This document shows, piece by piece, positions 1-6,006 of a DNA stretch of 6,988 nucleotides. Positions within the stretch are counted from its first letter, which is position 1, and each line of letters begins with the position of its first letter. The position numbers and the translations under genes are program-made. This DNA is from JAPLGZ01 sp038318235. GTDB taxonomy: Bacteria > Chloroflexota > Anaerolineae > Caldilineales > Caldilineaceae. The stretch spans positions 1-6,988 of the forward strand of contig JBBQBY010000374.1 in assembly GCA_038318235.1 (NCBI GenBank), given 5' to 3'. The notes beneath the pieces are model-generated. The model searched no databases. It was not told the DNA's origin and saw only the letters and a program-made list of their open reading frames with translations.

Positions 1-411
1 CGGCGCTTGGTCTTGCCCGAAGCCTTTTTGGTGACTGATGAAGCGGTGCAGCGCAGCCTCGGTTTGGTGCAAGGCTTGCGCATCTGGCCGGGACCGACCG
101 CGCGCAACTTGCGCGACTATGGTCTCTTCGCCGCCACAGAACGGGTGCTGATGGTGGCGGTCAAAGCCGGTGGCGATCGGCAAGCATTGCATGAGGTGAT
201 CCGCGAGCAGAGCCTCGTTGCCTGGCAAGCCTTGCAAAATGGGCAACCGAATCCGCTGGGCGAATTGCTGGCGCAGGATGCGCGGATTACACGTTATGTG
301 GCGGCGGACGCCATCCCCGATATGCTCGATGCTTCTGATCATGTGGGGGATGCCCCCGAGCGGGCGCGCTGGCTGGCCGCTGAGATCCGCAAAACGGTGG
401 CCGCCCAATGA
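1..411 (+). CDS. purB: Adenylosuccinate lyase, C-terminal part (5' truncated by window edge)
   Basis: The reading frame is open from base 1 and ends with TGA at 409-411, leaving 136 residues of the C-terminus. Adenylosuccinate lyase is a cytosolic homotetramer. It removes fumarate from SAICAR and from adenylosuccinate in purine and AMP synthesis. The visible part matches the C-terminal domain of the family: an LPEAF segment (residues 5-9), AATERVLM (44-51), KAGGDRQ followed by H and IR (55-68), and a late DHVGDAPERA segment (113-122), which resembles the family's usual YvGrAp ending. The catalytic signature loop and the N-terminal two thirds lie outside the window, so activity cannot be judged. 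The stop overlaps the start of the next gene as ATGA, implying translational coupling. The family call rests on recognition of the C-terminal motifs; no rival family seems likely. Confidence 0.9.
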   Translation, partial: RRLVLPEAFLVTDEAVQRSLGLVQGLRIWPGPTARNLRDYGLFAATERVLMVAVKAGGDRQALHEVIREQSLVAWQALQNGQPNPLGELLAQDARITRYVAADAIPDMLDASDHVGDAPERARWLAAEIRKTVAAQ

Positions 412-1490
412 ATCAATTGATTATGACCGCTGATTTCGATTTCGCTGATCTGGCGCTGGACGAATTGCAGCGCACATTCCGCAGCGCCAAGGTGGTCGCG
501 ACCCTGGCGCCCGGCATCTTTCTGGTGGAGAGCGCTTTGCCTTTTGTTGAACTGGCCGAGCAGTGGCGCTTAGCGCCGCCGATCTTTATCCGCCATCTAT
601 CGCCGGTGCAAAAAGTTGTCCCATTACAAGCCCAGACGGAGGCCGATTTGGCTACGCTGCGCGAGCAGGTCACACTGGAAATTGTCCCTTTGATCGATCC
701 CGACCTGGCCTTTTCCGTGCAGACCCGCATCTTGGCTGACTTGCCGTATAAGCCGTTTGATGTCAACAATGCCCTGGCCGACGTGATCAAAACCAACACC
801 GTTGCGCCGCTGGATGTGCGGCTGCCGGAGCAGATTTTATCGGTTGTTTGTGCCGTTACCCTAGATCATCCCGTGCCGGCGGGCAGTCCGCCGATCCCGC
901 ATTCCGCCTTCATCGGCCTTTCCCTGACCCTGCATAATCTTTCTGATTGGGCGGGGGGCGTGCGCCGCTTTGCGCGCGAAGCGGAGCAGGTGAGTCGCGC
1001 CGAATTTAAATTGTTGGAAGCGCTGGAGATCTTTGGGATTGAGTTGCCGCCGCATGGCGTGGCGCTTGATCTGGGCGCATCACCGGGCGGCTGGACGCGT
1101 GTGCTGCGTTTGTATGAACAGTATGTCACCGCAATTGACCCTGGTGACTTAGACCCGCGCGTGGCCCAAGATCGCGGTGTGCGGCACAAGCGTATGACCG
1201 CCGAAGCGTACCTGGCCGACGATCCCGACCAGTTTGATATTATCGTCAACGACATGCGCATGGACGCGCGAGACTCGGCGCGCTTGATGGTGAAGTATGC
1301 GCGCCAGTTGCAGCCACACGGCATCGTGATCATGACGCTGAAATTGCCCGAGCAGAACCGCCCGCCGATTATTGACCATGCGTTTAATATCCTGCGCGAA
1401 GCCTATCAAATTGCGGGGGCCCGACAGTTGTTTCACAATCGCAGCGAAATTACCGTCTATCTTAAACCACACCCGGTAGTTTATGGGTAA
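408..1490 (+). CDS. FtsJ-type SAM-dependent RNA 2'-O-ribose methyltransferase, RlmM-like
   Basis: This 360-residue protein has an N-terminal region of about 190 residues and a C-terminal FtsJ/RrmJ-type Rossmann domain (about 195-355). The SAM-binding motif I is DLGASPGG (221-228). A full K-D-K-E tetrad typical of 2'-O-ribose methyltransferases is visible: K201 (SRAEFK), D282 (VNDMR), K312 (MTLK) and E347 (RSEITVYL). Length and layout resemble E. coli RlmM, which has a THUMP-type N-terminal domain and methylates C2498 of 23S rRNA. The N-terminus here is not clearly THUMP by eye, so the exact target is inference; an rRNA substrate is likely. The ATG at 408 overlaps the purB stop and has GGTGG at 396-400, 7 nt upstream. 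An in-frame ATG at 423 is possible but has no ribosome binding site. Pairing with purB looks like a housekeeping operon. Confidence 0.83.
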   Translation: MNQLIMTADFDFADLALDELQRTFRSAKVVATLAPGIFLVESALPFVELAEQWRLAPPIFIRHLSPVQKVVPLQAQTEADLATLREQVTLEIVPLIDPDLAFSVQTRILADLPYKPFDVNNALADVIKTNTVAPLDVRLPEQILSVVCAVTLDHPVPAGSPPIPHSAFIGLSLTLHNLSDWAGGVRRFAREAEQVSRAEFKLLEALEIFGIELPPHGVALDLGASPGGWTRVLRLYEQYVTAIDPGDLDPRVAQDRGVRHKRMTAEAYLADDPDQFDIIVNDMRMDARDSARLMVKYARQLQPHGIVIMTLKLPEQNRPPIIDHAFNILREAYQIAGARQLFHNRSEITVYLKPHPVVYG

Positions 1491-1500
1491 GTGTCATAAG

Positions 1501-1564
1501 GTAAGTAGGGATTGGGGCGTGGCGATTAAGAGCGAGCAATCGCCACGCCCCAATCCCTACTTAC
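1501..1564. repeat. Perfect 27-bp inverted repeat with 10-nt loop
   Basis: The left arm is 1501-1527 and the right arm 1538-1564, complementary at all 27 positions, with loop AAGAGCGAGC. The hairpin starts 11 bases after the methyltransferase stop and could end the purB-methyltransferase transcript. However, no T-run follows the right arm (TTACTCTGC), so it is not a textbook intrinsic terminator. The length and perfection suggest an intergenic palindromic repeat of REP or MITE type. The GTGGCGATT core also occurs in the hairpin at 5556-5591. Confidence 0.85.
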
Positions 1565-1592
1565 TTACTCTGCTAGCCTAAGCCTGTCCGGT

Positions 1593-1621
1593 TTGCCTCA
1601 CCTTGTCGTTGCGTGTATAGT
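1593..1621 (+). promoter_or_regulatory. Sigma-70-type promoter of the phosphoesterase pair
   Basis: TTGCCT at 1593-1598 and TATAGT at 1616-1621 are separated by exactly 17 bp. The expected transcription start, about 7 bases after the -10 box, falls on the ATG at 1628, so the mRNA would be leaderless. No Shine-Dalgarno sequence precedes that ATG, which agrees. Confidence 0.5.
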
Positions 1622-1627
1622 ACAGAT

Positions 1628-2620
1628 ATGCGGATTGCAATGTTGGCTGATATTCACGGTAATTTACCCGCGTTGGAAACTGTACTGGCTAAGGTAGAAG
1701 CGCTTCAACCGGACCAGATTGTGGTTGACGGCGACTTGATCAACGGCGTACCCTTCAGCGCCGAAGTAATTGACCGCGTGCGTGCGTTGAACTGTGTTAC
1801 GGTGCGCGGCAACCACGAATTCTACTACCTCGATTTTGGCACGGAACGCGCCCTCCAAGCCTATCAAGATCATCAACGGTGGGGGCAACTACACTGGTTG
1901 CTAGAGCGGATCACCCCCGCGCAAGGCGCGTATCTGGCGATGTTGCCCGATGAACGCACCTTTTATATCCCCACCACCCAACCCATGCGTGTCGCGCACG
2001 GTGTGCCAGGCCGCAATCGTGTGGGCTTTTACAATCACCAACCACCTGAAAAAGTTATTGCCGAAATTACCCATGTGCAGGAACGCACCCTGATCTCGGC
2101 GCATACGCATGTCCAGATTGACCGGCATCTTCACATGAATCTGGACTTACTCAACACAGTGCGCATGACCTCGCCGGTTGATCCCGCGCAAGCCGTGCGG
2201 TTGAATGATGAAACATTGTTACACCGCCACTGGCATCTGATCAACCCGGGCAGCGTGGGCTTGTCACTAGATGGTGATCCGGTTGCTCAGTTTGCGCTGT
2301 TGGAAGATGTGCAAGAGCGGGTCGAGCCGGGCGGCTGGCGCGCCACGATGTACCGGTTGCCTTATGATCGTCGGCCGGCGCTGGCGGCCTATGCAGAGAC
2401 GGGGATGCTAGCGGCTGGGGGCGTAATCACTCAGCTCTTTTACTGGGAATTGGTAACCGGCGAGCCGGAGATCATTCTCTTCTATCATTGGGCGCACGAC
2501 CAGGGCTTGGATCCCGACCGTGATGATCTGACCAGCGTCTTTCACGCTTACGCCAGCGCCTCGGGGCGTGAGCAGGTTGTGCGTGCCCTTGATCCACTCT
2601 ACAACCGGAAGCTTGCGTAA
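1628..2620 (+). CDS. Calcineurin-like metallophosphoesterase (YfcE/MJ0936-like), first of a tandem pair
   Basis: This 330-residue hydrolase should cleave phosphoester bonds with a two-metal centre. The substrate is unknown. The whole ligand set is visible: D8 and H10 (ADIHGN), D36 (DGD), N62 and H63 (GNHE), H124 (AHGVPG), H159 and H161 (AHTH), then NPGSVG at 206-211. No signal peptide or membrane segment is seen, so it is probably cytosolic. I chose the ATG at 1628 over an in-frame GTG at 1613, because MRIAMLADIHGN then aligns with the paralogue's MRVAILADIHGN and because the GTG overlaps the promoter -10 box. About 31 residues (near 165-200) are inserted between the HTH and NPGSVG motifs compared with the paralogue. 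The C-terminus (about 245-290) carries a YDR...GMLAA...QL...GEP pattern shared with the next gene. The stop overlaps the next start (TAATG). Confidence 0.85.
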   Translation: MRIAMLADIHGNLPALETVLAKVEALQPDQIVVDGDLINGVPFSAEVIDRVRALNCVTVRGNHEFYYLDFGTERALQAYQDHQRWGQLHWLLERITPAQGAYLAMLPDERTFYIPTTQPMRVAHGVPGRNRVGFYNHQPPEKVIAEITHVQERTLISAHTHVQIDRHLHMNLDLLNTVRMTSPVDPAQAVRLNDETLLHRHWHLINPGSVGLSLDGDPVAQFALLEDVQERVEPGGWRATMYRLPYDRRPALAAYAETGMLAAGGVITQLFYWELVTGEPEIILFYHWAHDQGLDPDRDDLTSVFHAYASASGREQVVRALDPLYNRKLA

Positions 2621-3477
2621 TGCGTGTGGCGATTCTAGCCGATATTCATGGCAATTTGCCGGCTTTCGAAGCTGTCTTGGCTGATTTAAAGCGGCAAAGC
2701 CCCGACGCCATCTATTTTGCTGGCGACCAGATCAATCGCTGCCCGTGGAACAACGAAGTCATGGACTTGTTGGCGGCGCTAGGCTGGCCCGCTATCCAAG
2801 GCAATCATGAACTGGTGGTCGGGGCGATCAATACCCCGGCCAATCAGCCGCCTTTCACGAATCGGGCGCGTTTTATTGATTTATGGTGGACGCAAGAGCA
2901 TTTGCATCCCCAGCACCTAGACACGATTCGTACACTCCCTACGGAATTGGCGCTTTCCTTTGTCGATGGTCCACCGATCCGTCTGCTGCATGGCGTCCCT
3001 GGCAACCCATTTCTAGGTATATTGGCCGAGACTACGGATGAAGTGATCCAAAATGTTCTCGCGGACGTGGCGGAAAGCGTCGTTGTCTGCGCCCACACGC
3101 ATCGCCCCATGGATCGCAGGGTGGCTGGATGGCGGATCTTTAACGGCGGCAGTGTCGGTTCCTCTTATGATGGTGACCCGCGTGCCCACTATCTGCTGCT
3201 AGATGCAGTCAACGGCCAATGGCAACCGACGTTTTGTCGCGTTGACTATGATCGCAGTCTACTCCCGCTGACTTTTCATGCTTCTGGGATGTTGGCCGCG
3301 CTGGGACCACTCGGCCAACTGCATTTGCGCACCGTCTTGGACGGCGAACCGTGGAGCAGTGACTTTGGGTTTTGGATGCGTACGCAACCGCTGGCGTTGC
3401 AGCAAGACTTGACGTTGGCTGTAACGCTCTACCTAGAACAACACGGCCCTGGGCGCTGGGCTTTTATCATGGAATAG
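2620..3477 (+). CDS. Calcineurin-like metallophosphoesterase, second of a tandem pair
   Basis: This 285-residue paralogue of the upstream gene keeps all the metal ligands at the same positions: D8, H10, D36 (AGD), N62 and H63 (GNHE), H124 (LHGVPG), H159 and H161 (AHTH), with NGGSVG (175-180) in place of NPGSVG. It should be a two-metal phosphodiesterase or phosphatase of unknown substrate, probably cytosolic. It lacks the insertion found in its neighbour but shares the C-terminal YDR...SGMLAA...QL...GEP region (about 210-245). That region is therefore a feature of this subfamily, not random divergence. The ATG overlaps the upstream stop by one base, with GGAAG at 2607-2611 as a modest ribosome binding site. 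Equal expression and perhaps a heterodimer are plausible but only inferred. The two proteins are clearly diverged, so the duplication is not recent. Confidence 0.85.
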   Translation: MRVAILADIHGNLPAFEAVLADLKRQSPDAIYFAGDQINRCPWNNEVMDLLAALGWPAIQGNHELVVGAINTPANQPPFTNRARFIDLWWTQEHLHPQHLDTIRTLPTELALSFVDGPPIRLLHGVPGNPFLGILAETTDEVIQNVLADVAESVVVCAHTHRPMDRRVAGWRIFNGGSVGSSYDGDPRAHYLLLDAVNGQWQPTFCRVDYDRSLLPLTFHASGMLAALGPLGQLHLRTVLDGEPWSSDFGFWMRTQPLALQQDLTLAVTLYLEQHGPGRWAFIME

Positions 3478-3534
3478 GTGCGTCTTTGCGTGCGATTCGC
3501 TTTTGTTTGCGTAAGTCTATTCAATTTTATCATT

Positions 3535-3538
3535 GGAG
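3535..3538 (+). promoter_or_regulatory. Ribosome binding site of the GNAT gene
   Basis: GGAG lies 7 nt before the ATG at 3546 and fixes that start. An overlapping ATG at 3539 is in another frame. The short gap after the phosphoesterase (3478-3545) holds no clear terminator. Only weak promoter-like matches are present (for example TTCGCT-N17-TATTCA, 3496-3524), so read-through from upstream is possible. Confidence 0.6.
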
Positions 3539-3545
3539 ATGATCG

Positions 3546-4352
3546 ATGATTCGTCTGTTACGCGAGGAAGATCGGGCAGACGCGCTCGCCTTGCTCGCTG
3601 CTGCACCCCAGCTTACGCTTTACATGCGGGGCAATCTGGAAACGCTTGGTTTTGCTCGCGATTTTTGCGAATTTTGGGGTGATGTGACAAAAGACGCGCC
3701 GGGCACTTATCACCTGCGCGCGCTTTTGAATCGTTATATGACGGGTTGGTCTGTGTATGGGGAACCTGCTGCTGATTGGCAGGGGCTGGGCCAGGTGGTG
3801 GATGCGCACCCGGCGGGCGCCACGCGTTTGCAAGACAACCCCGGTGGGATTGCCACTTTCCTGCCCTACCTCCAGCGGTATCGCGGCGAGCCAATCAAAA
3901 TTGAAGAATTGATGAATTTATCCCAAGCCAATTTTCGCCCGGTTGCCCCATCCATTGATGTAACCGTGCGGCGCGCGCGCATGGACGATCTTCCGGCGTT
4001 GACAAAGTTTTATGCCACGGCCGATGAAATGGCGCGCCCGCCAGCTGCGATCATGCGGCCTTTGCAAGCTACACGTTTGTGGCTGGCCGAAACAGCTGGC
4101 AACGTCCTCGCAACGGCGTTGACCAACGCAGAGATTCGCCACATGGCTATGATTGGGGGAGTATTTACCGCACCATCCGCACGCGGGCGTGGCTTGAGCC
4201 AGGCAGTTTGCAGCGCACTGTGCCGCGAGCTTTTTGTTGAAGGCAAACAACCGGCGCTTTACTGGGCAAACCCGGCCGCAGGGGCTGTCTATCGTAAGCT
4301 GGGCTTTTGCCCGATTGGTCATTGGCGTTCGGTGTGGCTAGAACTGGTGTAA
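3546..4352 (+). CDS. GNAT-family N-acetyltransferase with N-terminal extension
   Basis: This 268-residue protein has a C-terminal GNAT domain (about 138-265) after a 135-residue N-terminal part that may be a degenerate second GNAT-like fold. The acetyl-CoA pyrophosphate-binding motif is visible as GVFTAPSARGRGLSQA (205-220), where R213, G214 and G216 fit the R/Q-x-x-G-x-G/A loop. ANPAAGAVYRKLGF (241-254) is the usual end of the domain, with Y249 as the likely general acid. Such proteins move an acetyl group from acetyl-CoA to an amine. The acceptor cannot be told from sequence: small molecule, antibiotic and protein N-terminus are all possible. The general shape is that of COG3393-type predicted acetyltransferases. 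No signal peptide is seen. The gene is convergent with the sigma factor gene, and its stop codon lies in an inverted-repeat arm. Confidence 0.8.
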   Translation: MIRLLREEDRADALALLAAAPQLTLYMRGNLETLGFARDFCEFWGDVTKDAPGTYHLRALLNRYMTGWSVYGEPAADWQGLGQVVDAHPAGATRLQDNPGGIATFLPYLQRYRGEPIKIEELMNLSQANFRPVAPSIDVTVRRARMDDLPALTKFYATADEMARPPAAIMRPLQATRLWLAETAGNVLATALTNAEIRHMAMIGGVFTAPSARGRGLSQAVCSALCRELFVEGKQPALYWANPAAGAVYRKLGFCPIGHWRSVWLELV

Positions 4353-4441
4353 TGGTTAATGCTGAATGGTTAATGGAGATTGATTAATGCAACGGCGACC
4401 GGCAAATTTCGTTAACCGTTACCATCCAGCATTAACCATTA
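4350..4441. terminator. Inverted repeat between convergent genes, likely bidirectional terminator
   Basis: The outer arms 4350-4364 and 4427-4441 are complementary over 15 bp (TAATGGTTAATGCTG on the left). After one mismatch a further 5 bp pair (4366-4370 with 4421-4425). The loop is about 50 nt. The left arm contains the TAA of the GNAT gene (4350-4352) and the right arm the TAA of the sigma gene (4439-4441). AATGGTTAATG also occurs twice in tandem (4351-4361 and 4365-4375). The arms are AT-rich and no clean T-run follows, so the terminator role is inferred mainly from position. Confidence 0.55.
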
Positions 4442-5119
4442 GTTGTTATGTTGCGGAGCCAAACCGGCATTGATTAACGCATCGCGCAAGGTTGACCGGG
4501 CGCGGCTCAGGCGTGATTTGATTGTCCCTAAGGGCAGATCTAACATTTCGGCTGCTTCAGAATAATCATAGCCCTGTACATCAATCAGCAAGACAACCGT
4601 GCGATGCCAGGTGGGCAGTTCGTTGATCGCCTTCAACAGCACTTGCATACTTTCTTTGTGCAGCGTGAGCGTTTCTGGATTTTGGGTGTCGGTGGAGATC
4701 TGCGCAAAGACGTGCCCAGTCGATCCTTCGGTTAACTCGTCCAGGCTCAGTGATTGGCGGCGCTTTTGGCGGCGCAGATGATCATAACAAGTATTAGTAA
4801 CGATGCGGAGCAACCAGGAGCGAAAATTGCCATCTTGAAAACGCGGCAAGGCTCGATGCACTTTAATTAATGCATCCTGGACGGCGTCGGCGGCGGCTTC
4901 TTCTGTATGTAAAATGTGTTGGGCGGCGCGTTCGGCTGTGCTGCGATAGTAGTCTACCAGACGACTAAAGGCCAATTCGTCGCCCATACGCGCATCTTGG
5001 AGAATATGATTTAGGTCGATTGCAACCGTGGTGTTTCCAGCCTGCATGCCCAAAGCCCAATAGTCACCCTGGAATAGATTGTTTGGCAGGAGACTTGCAT
5101 TCGCAAACGAAGAACTCAT
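4439..5119 (-). CDS. ECF-subfamily RNA polymerase sigma factor (sigma-70 family, group 4)
   Basis: The protein directs RNA polymerase to a specific promoter set, usually under envelope, oxidative or other stress. From the ATG at 5119 it has 226 residues. Region sigma-2 (about 50-120) includes the -10-recognition helix area DAVQDALIKVHRALPRF and FRSWLLRIVTNTCYDHLRR. After a linker of about 40 residues, sigma-4 (about 160-213) has NELPTWHRTVVLLIDVQGYDYSEAAEML and the helix-turn-helix LPLGTIKSRLSRAR. The first 40 or so residues form an unrecognised extension. I prefer ATG 5119 because AAGGTG (minus strand, around 5128-5133) is well spaced from it. A GTG at 5128 is part of that ribosome binding site. 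No anti-sigma gene is adjacent: downstream is the convergent GNAT gene and upstream is long non-coding DNA. The signal that activates it is therefore unknown. Confidence 0.88.
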   Translation of the reverse strand: MSSSFANASLLPNNLFQGDYWALGMQAGNTTVAIDLNHILQDARMGDELAFSRLVDYYRSTAERAAQHILHTEEAAADAVQDALIKVHRALPRFQDGNFRSWLLRIVTNTCYDHLRRQKRRQSLSLDELTEGSTGHVFAQISTDTQNPETLTLHKESMQVLLKAINELPTWHRTVVLLIDVQGYDYSEAAEMLDLPLGTIKSRLSRARSTLRDALINAGLAPQHNN

Positions 5120-5547
5120 ACATTGCACCTTTCACTTGCATTGCCAATCTGACAATACTTCGTGTCTTTATATGTAGTGGATGGCTAACTCAGCGGTATT
5201 TCATGCGCAGTAAGTTCATCACTTATGCAGCCAAAATGTACAAACGAGCATGAATTTTAGAAATGTTGACCCTTTTGCACACTCTACGCAGATAAGTCCA
5301 CTTTGATTCGAAACGCCTTGTACGTGGCTCAGCCAATAGGCTCAGAGATAATGGCCACCTGCTTGGAGATAAGCAAAATCGCCTGCTTCTCCTGGCTGAA
5401 CTACGCATTGATATCCTAAAGTAATTTTAGGAGAAACATCTGATCAATGTATGACGCGTTCAAGACCGTTTGCCTACGCTGATCTGATTGCTTCTCTACC
5501 TCGGTTGCCGTATTGTTCGCTGGTATAGCAAATGATCGACTAGCGTA
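5120..5547. other. Non-coding stretch upstream of the sigma factor gene
   Basis: No protein gene is supported here; the short frames have atypical composition and no ribosome binding site. It should contain the sigma gene's promoter. A minus-strand TATAAA (5172-5167) is the best -10 match, but no good -35 box lies at the right distance. Small inverted repeats are present: 5414-5420 with 5426-5432 (7 bp), 5473-5480 with 5542-5549 (8 bp), and a composite fold at 5329-5399. A plus-strand extended -10 (TGGTATAGC, 5521-5529) is possible but has no good -35 box. Confidence 0.4.
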
Positions 5548-5741
5548 GGGAAAGCGAAATCGCCACTACTGTGCCGGGTAGTGGCGATTTCAGAGGATGT
5601 AGGAAAGGAAGGAAGAACCAAAGGAGAATTGCTTAGCAGATACTATTGCCTGTGTGAGCCCATGCCCCGACCCAGACGGTGTGCAAAGTTCGCTCCCCAG
5701 TAAACTTTGCGATGTTGGGCAATACCTTCTGCGTCAACACT
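5548..5741 (-). ncRNA. Candidate structured small RNA of about 190 nt, family unknown
   Basis: On the minus strand, a promoter at 5776-5748 predicts a start near 5741, and a strong hairpin (5591-5556) followed by GCTTTCCC predicts an end near 5548. Between them, minus-strand 5732-5728 pairs with 5640-5636 (GCAGA with TCTGC), and 5724-5718 pairs with 5650-5644 (TATTGCC with GGCAATA), separated by a 3x3 internal loop. Inside is an 8-bp hairpin (GCAAAGTT with AACTTTGC, 5710-5703 and 5690-5683) with a purine-rich loop, then a G-rich single strand. GAGC in that loop could pair with GCTC nearer the 3' end as a pseudoknot. The length and closed-rod outline recall 6S RNA, but I see no 6S, tmRNA, SRP or RNase P consensus sequence. 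Existence is inferred from signals, not homology. Confidence 0.5.
5556..5591 (-). terminator. 14-bp perfect hairpin, likely terminator of the small RNA
   Basis: The arms 5556-5569 and 5578-5591 are perfectly complementary (GAAATCGCCACTAC on the left), with an 8-nt loop. On the minus strand the stem is followed by GCTTTCCC, a weak T-rich tail. On the plus strand it is followed by AGAGGATG, which does not fit termination. It could instead belong to the same repeat family as 1501-1564, since both arms contain GTGGCGATT or its complement. Confidence 0.5.
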
Positions 5742-5747
5742 AGCTTT

Positions 5748-5776
5748 AGTATACCGCTTGCCTTGCTTGGCTTCAA
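5748..5776 (-). promoter_or_regulatory. Strong sigma-70-type promoter for the minus-strand small RNA
   Basis: On the minus strand, TTGAAG (5776-5771) and TATACT (5753-5748) are exactly 17 bp apart. The DNA further upstream (about 5785-5825) is AT-rich, like an UP element, and contains the near-palindrome AGAGAAATTCTCT (5800-5812). The predicted start is near 5741. Confidence 0.55.
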
Positions 5777-5825
5777 TAGACAATTTGCACAAAATTTCAA
5801 GAGAAATTCTCTCTAATTTTATTTG

Positions 5826-6006
5826 TAACGCCTACTATACCGTCTAATGCGTCTTTGCACTGCTCATTCTGTGCGTAAGCTGAATTTGTAACTTTCATTA
5901 TGGACTTGTGTCGATACAAATGGTTAATCATAGATGTGTCCTTTGCCTGGATGTGTTTGCTGCATCTATACCGAGTTCAGGATAAAACCCGGGGGTTTCG
6001 TCAACC
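5826..6006. other. Non-coding stretch, nothing firmly recognised
   Basis: No supported gene lies between the small-RNA promoter region and the inverted repeat at 6007. A near-palindrome TTGTGTCGATACAA (5906-5919, one mismatched pair) is operator-like but has no assigned promoter. No clear promoter or RNA fold was seen. Confidence 0.35.

Noticed and set aside
1613..1627. Upstream in-frame GTG start for the first phosphoesterase
   Set aside because: It overlaps the -10 box of the best promoter, and the extra five residues are absent from the paralogue.
3918..4322. Antisense frame of 134 codons opposite the GNAT gene
   Set aside because: No motif or ribosome binding site was seen. The GNAT reading has a clear acetyl-CoA motif in this interval.
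5120..5128. Upstream in-frame GTG start for the sigma factor
   Set aside because: This GTG is part of the AAGGTG ribosome binding site that fits ATG 5119.
5020..5253. Open frame of 77 codons on the plus strand
   Set aside because: It overlaps the start of the sigma factor gene on the opposite strand, has no ribosome binding site, and its translation (cysteine-rich, mixed) resembles no family.
5223..5408. Open frame of 61 codons on the minus strand
   Set aside because: The Arg/Ser-rich translation looks like a shadow frame. It has no ribosome binding site and overlaps the foldable region 5329-5399.
5548..5741. tmRNA, SRP RNA, tRNA or a common riboswitch as identity of the structured region
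   Set aside because: No CCA end or T-arm sequence, no SRP GGAAGGAAGCAG-type motif and no TPP, cobalamin or c-di-GMP core was seen. As a plus-strand leader it would also be over 500 bases from the next gene.
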